Positions 7,085 to 10,887 of a stretch of 10,887 nucleotides of DNA are shown here, piece after piece (position 1 is the stretch's first letter; each line of letters starts with the position of its first letter). The notes under the pieces were generated by a model that was not told the DNA's origin, made no database searches, and saw nothing but the letters and a program-made list of their open reading frames with translations. The position numbers were made by a program, and so were the translations under genes. The DNA is from a bacterium (GTDB taxonomy: Bacteria > UBP14 > UBA6098 > B30-G16), in contig JAMOPH010000248.1 in assembly GCA_027064665.1 (NCBI GenBank), forward strand, positions 1-10,887, in the 5' to 3' direction.

Positions 7085-8647
7085 ATGTCAGGGAAAACTG
7101 TCCTGTGGATAGACGATGAGATTGACCAGTTGAGGGCGCACATAAAATTTCTGGAGAAAAGGGGATACAAGGTTCTGGTGGCATCCTCTGCGCCGGACGG
7201 GATTGATTTAATCAAAATCTCTTCGCCCGATGTGGTGCTTTTAGACGAGATGATGCCCGGTATGGATGGTCTTTCGGCGATAGAAAAAATCCGGGAGATT
7301 GACAAATACATCCCCATCATTATGGTGACCAAGAGCGAGGAAGAAAACATTATGGAGGAGGCTATCGGGCGCCAGATCGCCGATTATATCGTCAAGCCCG
7401 TTAATCCCCTGCAGATTTTGACCTCGCTGAAAAAACTTTTTGACTCCGAACGGATTGTCGCCGAAAGGCTCACCCGGGACTACACGCAGGAATATCAGGA
7501 GATATACGAAAAACTTTCCCCACGGATGTCCCCGGAGGACTGGCTTGAGATTGGCAGGTGGCTTGCCGAGTGGGATGTTATGTTTGACCAGCGCCCCGAC
7601 CTTGCCCTCGGCGAGACCCACAAGGAATTCCGCAGGGAGGTCAACGCCGAATACTCACGATACATAATTGACAACTATGTTGACTGGATTCACAAACCCT
7701 CATCGGAGCGCCCGACCCTCTCGGTGGATGTGTTCAAAAAGTATGTGGTTCCCCATCTGCGGAACCAGAAGCGGGTGATGTTTGTGGTCATTGACTGTAT
7801 GCGCTACGACCAGTGGCTCACCGTTGAGAATATGCTGACGGATTACTTCAATCTGAAGACCGACCTGTATTTTTCAATTCTGCCCTCGGCGACGCCCTAC
7901 GCCCGCAATGCGCTGTTTTCCGGTCTTTTCCCGAGGGAACTGCAGAAGGCATACCCCAAAATCTGGGAGAAGGGTCAGGAGGACCCCGGCTCTCACAACC
8001 GCTACGAACACGAACTTATGGACCGCCAACTTGACCGCCTCGGAATAACTTTGCCCGGCGACACAAAATACATCAAGGTTCTTGACCCGGAGGAGGGGGA
8101 ATCTCTGGTGCGCCGTCTGGATACTTTCACTCAGGCGCCGCTTTCTGCGGTGGTGGTCAATTTCCTTGATATTCTGGCGCACTCCCGGGCGGCATCCGAT
8201 ATCCTGAAAGAACTCTCCCCCGATGAGCGTGGATACCGTGCGGTTATGCGGGCGTGGTTCCCGAATTCCTCACTGTTTGAGGCGCTTCGCCACGCCAGCA
8301 GAGAAAAGGATTTGGTCATTGTGCTGACCACCGACCACGGAAGCATAATCGGGCGCAAGGGCATCAAAGCCTACGGCAAACGGGATACCTCCACAAACCT
8401 CCGCTACAAATACGGCGACAACCTCAATGTGGACAAAAAGGGAGGGATTCTAATTAAAAACCCCGAGGAGTGGAAACTTCCCATATTCGGCGTGACGACA
8501 AACTATATAATCGCCAAGGAAGACTACTATTTAGTGTATCCCACCAACTTCAACGAATACGAAAAGCAATATAGAAATTCCATCCTCCACGGCGGAATCT
8601 CTGTAGAGGAGATGATAATCCCGGTGGTGACTATGATGAGCGACTGA
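7085..8647 (+). CDS. porX: PorX-like response regulator with PglZ/alkaline-phosphatase-fold effector domain
   Basis: A 520-residue cytoplasmic protein with PorX architecture and close to Porphyromonas PorX in length. The CheY receiver (1-120) is intact: acidic pocket Asp10/Asp11, phosphoacceptor Asp54 (VVLLDEMMPGMDG), Thr82 and Lys104 (KP). A helical linker spans about 121-210. The PglZ/alkaline-phosphatase-superfamily domain (about 225-520) keeps plausible metal ligands and nucleophile: Asp237 (VIDCMRYDQW), Thr270 (SATPYARNALFSG), Asp362 and His366 (LDILAHSR), Asp417 and His418 (TTDHGS), and His502 (HGG). There is no DNA-binding domain. In Bacteroidota PorX is a phosphorylation-controlled phosphodiesterase needed for type IX secretion, paired with the PorY kinase. 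Here neither PorY nor T9SS genes are in view, so the exact role is inference. ATG 7085 is chosen over GTG 7076 and TTG 7079 because of AGGAGG at 7071-7076. It is monocistronic, between its own promoter and a terminator. Confidence 0.9.
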   Translation: MSGKTVLWIDDEIDQLRAHIKFLEKRGYKVLVASSAPDGIDLIKISSPDVVLLDEMMPGMDGLSAIEKIREIDKYIPIIMVTKSEEENIMEEAIGRQIADYIVKPVNPLQILTSLKKLFDSERIVAERLTRDYTQEYQEIYEKLSPRMSPEDWLEIGRWLAEWDVMFDQRPDLALGETHKEFRREVNAEYSRYIIDNYVDWIHKPSSERPTLSVDVFKKYVVPHLRNQKRVMFVVIDCMRYDQWLTVENMLTDYFNLKTDLYFSILPSATPYARNALFSGLFPRELQKAYPKIWEKGQEDPGSHNRYEHELMDRQLDRLGITLPGDTKYIKVLDPEEGESLVRRLDTFTQAPLSAVVVNFLDILAHSRAASDILKELSPDERGYRAVMRAWFPNSSLFEALRHASREKDLVIVLTTDHGSIIGRKGIKAYGKRDTSTNLRYKYGDNLNVDKKGGILIKNPEEWKLPIFGVTTNYIIAKEDYYLVYPTNFNEYEKQYRNSILHGGISVEEMIIPVVTMMSD

Positions 8648-8672
8648 TTTTTTGGAAAGAACAAATCATATG

Positions 8673-8697
8673 CCGGGGGAAAATCCCCCGGTTTTTT
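8673..8697 (+). terminator. Intrinsic terminator of the porX-like gene
   Basis: A perfect 8-bp stem, CCGGGGGA (8673-8680) with TCCCCCGG (8684-8691), has a 3-base loop and is followed by TTTTTT (8692-8697). It begins 25 bases after the stop codon. The T tract overlaps the stop codon of the converging gene. On the - strand the stem is not followed by a T run, so it is mainly one-directional. Confidence 0.9.
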
Positions 8698-9382
8698 ATT
8701 CGTAGGTGCTTATGTGGGCATCCGGCGGAATTTTGAAGTCAATAATCTCTGCCGGCGCACGGGAAAGCGCCTCCGGCGATGATAGTATGATAATTTCCCT
8801 TGATTTTCCTGTGGTAGTGTTTGTTACATTTTCAATGTGCGTGGGTAGATAAAATGTGTCGGCTATCTGCTTGTAGTCGCCGTAATTGTTTACCGCTAAT
8901 GTCTCGCCGTCCTCGCTGAAAAATACCAGTTTGCTCAAAAGTCCATTTTCCTTTATCACTTTGATTCGCACCAGAGGTTCCTTTTTCTTTTTCGGCTTCT
9001 CCCAGAACGATATTTCTTTCTCGGCGATAGTGTATTTATTAAGCAATTTTAAGCCAATTCCTTCAAAAGTATTTTCAATTGCTCCTTTCCCGAGATTTGA
9101 TAGCCACGAAGTTGAAATCGGCGATGGATTTTTATACACAAAAGCCTCTTTCGTGTCTGGATAATATATTATTGTTTCATCAGTTGATACGCGCATAATT
9201 TGATTCACCGGCTGGGTGATGTGAATATGAGTTAAGGCGGGAAAGACGATATAAATTTCTCCCCGGGCGGTGTCAGCCGAGCGCCCGTCGTCAAGGATGT
9301 GGAAAAAGCCCGCCTGGATGGCGTTCATATCCCCGGCGGGCAAAAGCGCCAGCATCGCTATGAATTGCACGATACTTGTCAT
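8696..9382 (-). CDS. LolA-like exported protein, probable outer-membrane lipoprotein carrier/sensor fold
   Basis: 228 residues from ATG 9382. A hydrophobic N-terminus (about 1-21, MTSIVQFIAMLALLPAGDMN) suggests export, though its n-region lacks a positive charge. Residues 38-85 (ARGEIYIVFPALTHIHITQP, then VNQIMRVSTDETIIYYPDTK) follow the usual LolA pattern of a strand pair ending at a Pro-Val turn and a 'now-with-this-state' strand. Later beta strands (140-200) fit the same half-barrel. An unusual KKKK run lies at 131-134. LolA ferries lipoproteins across the periplasm; many LolA-fold relatives do not, and the conserved residues here are too few to choose. GAAGGG just before ATG 9382 supports that start; TTG 9421 would lie 8 nt after the upstream gene's stop but has no well-placed ribosome site. 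Second gene of an apparent two-gene operon, with a gap of 47 nt. Confidence 0.6.
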   Translation of the reverse strand: MTSIVQFIAMLALLPAGDMNAIQAGFFHILDDGRSADTARGEIYIVFPALTHIHITQPVNQIMRVSTDETIIYYPDTKEAFVYKNPSPISTSWLSNLGKGAIENTFEGIGLKLLNKYTIAEKEISFWEKPKKKKEPLVRIKVIKENGLLSKLVFFSEDGETLAVNNYGDYKQIADTFYLPTHIENVTNTTTGKSREIIILSSPEALSRAPAEIIDFKIPPDAHISTYE

Positions 9383-9429
9383 TGTGCCCTTCGCCGAATT
9401 ATTCTGTGGAAACACTCCCAAAAAAGTCG

Positions 9430-9801
9430 TTATTCCCTTCTTTCGTCCTCGTATAACTCCAGAGCATCAAGGACATAGGGGATATACTCATACACTATCC
9501 CCCCGCCGATTGCCACTGCCTGTGCGGCGGCATCAAGGATTTCCTCACGGGTCGCCCCGGCGTGTATGCACGCCTGAGTGTGCTGGTATATGCACGACTC
9601 ACATCGGGCGTAAACCACTATGCTCAACTGGATAAGTTCCTTGTATTTTGCCGGAATCGCCGATTTCTGCTTTGTCGCCCGCCAGAAATCCATAAATGGC
9701 TTTGCAATTTCGGGAACCTCTTTCCTGAACCTGCCGAGCCCCCTGCTGATAAATTTTTTTCGCTTTTCGGCAAACTGTGCCTGTTCGCTCTTTTCCTCCA
9801 T
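9430..9801 (-). CDS. Carboxymuconolactone decarboxylase / AhpD-like family protein
   Basis: 123 residues, all helical in appearance and of normal length for the family. It has the AhpD-type redox signature CESCxxxH (Cys67, Cys70, His74), followed by ACIHAGATREEILDAAAQAV and a Gly-rich turn (99-101), as in CMD-domain proteins. Members with CxxC act as thiol peroxidase partners or alkylhydroperoxidases. True gamma-carboxymuconolactone decarboxylases lack this pair, so a thiol-redox function is more likely, but the substrate is unknown. No ahpC or peroxiredoxin gene is next to it. Start ATG 9801 has AGGGAG about 6 nt upstream. First gene of the operon with the LolA-like gene, with a promoter directly upstream. 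Confidence 0.88.
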   Translation of the reverse strand: MEEKSEQAQFAEKRKKFISRGLGRFRKEVPEIAKPFMDFWRATKQKSAIPAKYKELIQLSIVVYARCESCIYQHTQACIHAGATREEILDAAAQAVAIGGGIVYEYIPYVLDALELYEDERRE

Positions 9802-9831
9802 TTTTCGCTCCCTGTTCTGTGAAAATCACTA

Positions 9832-9860
9832 AAAATATTTCTTTATCCCTGTCCGGTCAA
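9832..9860 (-). promoter_or_regulatory. Sigma70-like promoter for the CMD/LolA-like operon
   Basis: On the - strand TTGACC (9860-9855), a 17-base spacer and TATTTT (9837-9832). The predicted start is near 9825, about 24 nt before ATG 9801. The -35 box is near consensus and the -10 box is weaker. Confidence 0.6.
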
Positions 9861-9888
9861 ATGTAGATTTCGTTAACATTTTCTCTTG

Positions 9889-10866
9889 ATGAAAAGAGTT
9901 TTCGGGGACATAGGGCGCAGGGTTGTAATCGCCGCTCCGATGGCGGGATACACCGACCGGGTGTTCCGCAGATTCGCCCGCAAGTTCGGCGCAGACCTGA
10001 CATTTACCGAGATGGTCTCCGCCGAGGGGCTGGTTCACTCCACCAAGATGACCCTCAAATACATAGAGTATTCCCCGGATGAAGCCCCGATAGGGATTCA
10101 GTTTTTCTCCGCCAGTCCGGAGTATATGCGGCAGGCGGCGTCTATGGTGAAAAATATGGGATTTTCGGTGATTGACATAAATATGGGCTGTCCTGTGCGC
10201 AAGGTGATGAAAAAGGGCGCCGGCGCCGCACTGCTGGCAAACCCCGCCGTTGCCCTGAAGGTCGTTGAGGCGGCAAAAAGTGCAGGACTGCCCGTCTCCG
10301 TCAAAATCCGGTGCGGCGTCAAATCCTGCGCGGAGTGGAAAAGCATTAAAAGATTTGTCGCCGAGTTGGAGAAAATCGGAATAGAGTTTCTGACGATTCA
10401 TCCCCGGTCGGCGGCGCAGATGTATTCCGGCGAAAGCGACTGGAGAATAATCCGGGATGCGGTGCAAAGTTTTTCCCTGCCCATAATCGGCAGTGGCGAC
10501 CTTTTAGATATTGACGCCGTCCGTGAGCGGGTTGAGTTCGCCGCCCCCGCCGGCGTGATGATTGCCCGGGGCGCCATCGCCAACTTTGAGATATTCACTC
10601 AGGTCCGCGCGTGGTTTGAGGGGAAGCCAACTCCCCGTTTTTCCCTCGCCGACAGGGCACGCACGCTTCTGGAATTCATCCGCCAGGAGGTTGAGTTCCG
10701 CGGGGAGACGCAGGCGGTAAAGTGGTCGCGCAAGTTCCTGTCAAAACTGTTTCGTGGGTTCCCGGGCGCATCAAATTTCCGCGCCCAACTTGACAGACTT
10801 GAGACCCTCGCACAGGTTGAGGGACTTCTGCGCCCACTGATGGAATCTAAATTTTCCGACTTTTGA
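9889..10866 (+). CDS. dusB: tRNA-dihydrouridine synthase, DusB-like
   Basis: A 325-residue FMN enzyme that reduces uridine to dihydrouridine in tRNA using NADPH. It has a TIM-barrel N-terminus with APMAGYTD (16-23) and IQFF with Gln71, catalytic Cys101 in NMGCPVRKV (98-106), and the GAGAALL block (110-116). Lys139, His171 (IHPRSAAQMYSG, then DW), GSGD (201-204) and MIARGAI (224-230) are the expected substrate and FMN phosphate sites; the helical C-terminal tRNA-binding domain follows from about 250. The Dus family is certain; DusB is favoured by the CPVRKVMKKGAGAALL form. An in-frame TAA at 9874 limits the start to TTG 9886 or ATG 9889; neither has a Shine-Dalgarno. Length and C-terminus are complete (TGA at 10864). 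It is divergent from the CMD gene. Bases 10867-10887 hold nothing recognisable. Confidence 0.93.
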   Translation: MKRVFGDIGRRVVIAAPMAGYTDRVFRRFARKFGADLTFTEMVSAEGLVHSTKMTLKYIEYSPDEAPIGIQFFSASPEYMRQAASMVKNMGFSVIDINMGCPVRKVMKKGAGAALLANPAVALKVVEAAKSAGLPVSVKIRCGVKSCAEWKSIKRFVAELEKIGIEFLTIHPRSAAQMYSGESDWRIIRDAVQSFSLPIIGSGDLLDIDAVRERVEFAAPAGVMIARGAIANFEIFTQVRAWFEGKPTPRFSLADRARTLLEFIRQEVEFRGETQAVKWSRKFLSKLFRGFPGASNFRAQLDRLETLAQVEGLLRPLMESKFSDF

Positions 10867-10887
10867 GCAGATATCCAATTCCCGTGC

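Noticed and set aside
7085..8647. Phage-defence PglZ of a BREX system
   Set aside because: PglZ in BREX lacks an N-terminal CheY receiver and sits with brxC/pglX. Here a complete receiver, PorX-like length and no BREX neighbours argue for PorX.
9829..10467. Open frame of about 212 codons antisense to dusB
   Set aside because: It overlaps the conserved Dus catalytic region on the other strand and shows no coding signature of its own.

Overview
The window looks like chromosome of a Gram-negative bacterium from the FCB superphylum or a neighbouring candidate phylum (WOR-3/Stahlbacteria-, Zixibacteria- or Cloacimonadota-like). This is inferred from a PorX-type response regulator, a PorV/PorQ-like beta-barrel fused to CARDB and OmpA domains, a secreted FG-GAP/VCBS-repeat protein, and an evident outer-membrane lifestyle (periplasmic PBP2, OmpA domains, LolA-like protein). 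Genes use the standard bacterial code, good Shine-Dalgarno sites and sigma70-like promoters. No mobile element, tRNA, rRNA or CRISPR array was seen.

Layout: (1) Bases 1-1584, + strand: a cell-elongation transpeptidase PBP2 (MrdA) that lacks its N-terminal anchor because the window starts inside it. It is not followed by rodA. (2) Bases 1585-1689: a GC-rich spacer between two converging genes, with hairpin potential but no clear terminator. (3) Bases 1690-6805, - strand: an apparent two-gene operon read from a strong promoter at 6842-6870. The first gene is a 991-residue outer-membrane protein (barrel, CARDB, two degenerate OmpA-like domains, FlgD-like Ig domain, canonical OmpA domain). The second is a 700-residue secreted FG-GAP protein with a cysteine-rich C-terminal part. 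(4) Bases 6806-7084: a divergent control region with two near-consensus promoters back to back and helically phased A/T tracts between them. (5) Bases 7085-8647, + strand: a PorX-like protein (CheY receiver, helical linker, PglZ/alkaline-phosphatase-superfamily domain), closed by a clear intrinsic terminator. (6) Bases 8696-9801, - strand: a small operon of a carboxymuconolactone-decarboxylase/AhpD-like protein and a LolA-like exported protein, with a recognisable promoter at 9832-9860. (7) Bases 9889-10866, + strand: a complete DusB-like tRNA dihydrouridine synthase.

The most interesting part is the centre. In Bacteroidota, PorX controls and energises type IX secretion, and PorV-family barrels take part in that system. 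Here a PorX-like gene shares a control region with a PorV-like/OmpA envelope protein and an exported repeat protein. A functional link is plausible, but it is inference: the window contains no PorY kinase, SigP sigma factor, T9SS motor or core gene, and no recognisable T9SS sorting domain. The remaining genes are housekeeping or generic envelope functions.
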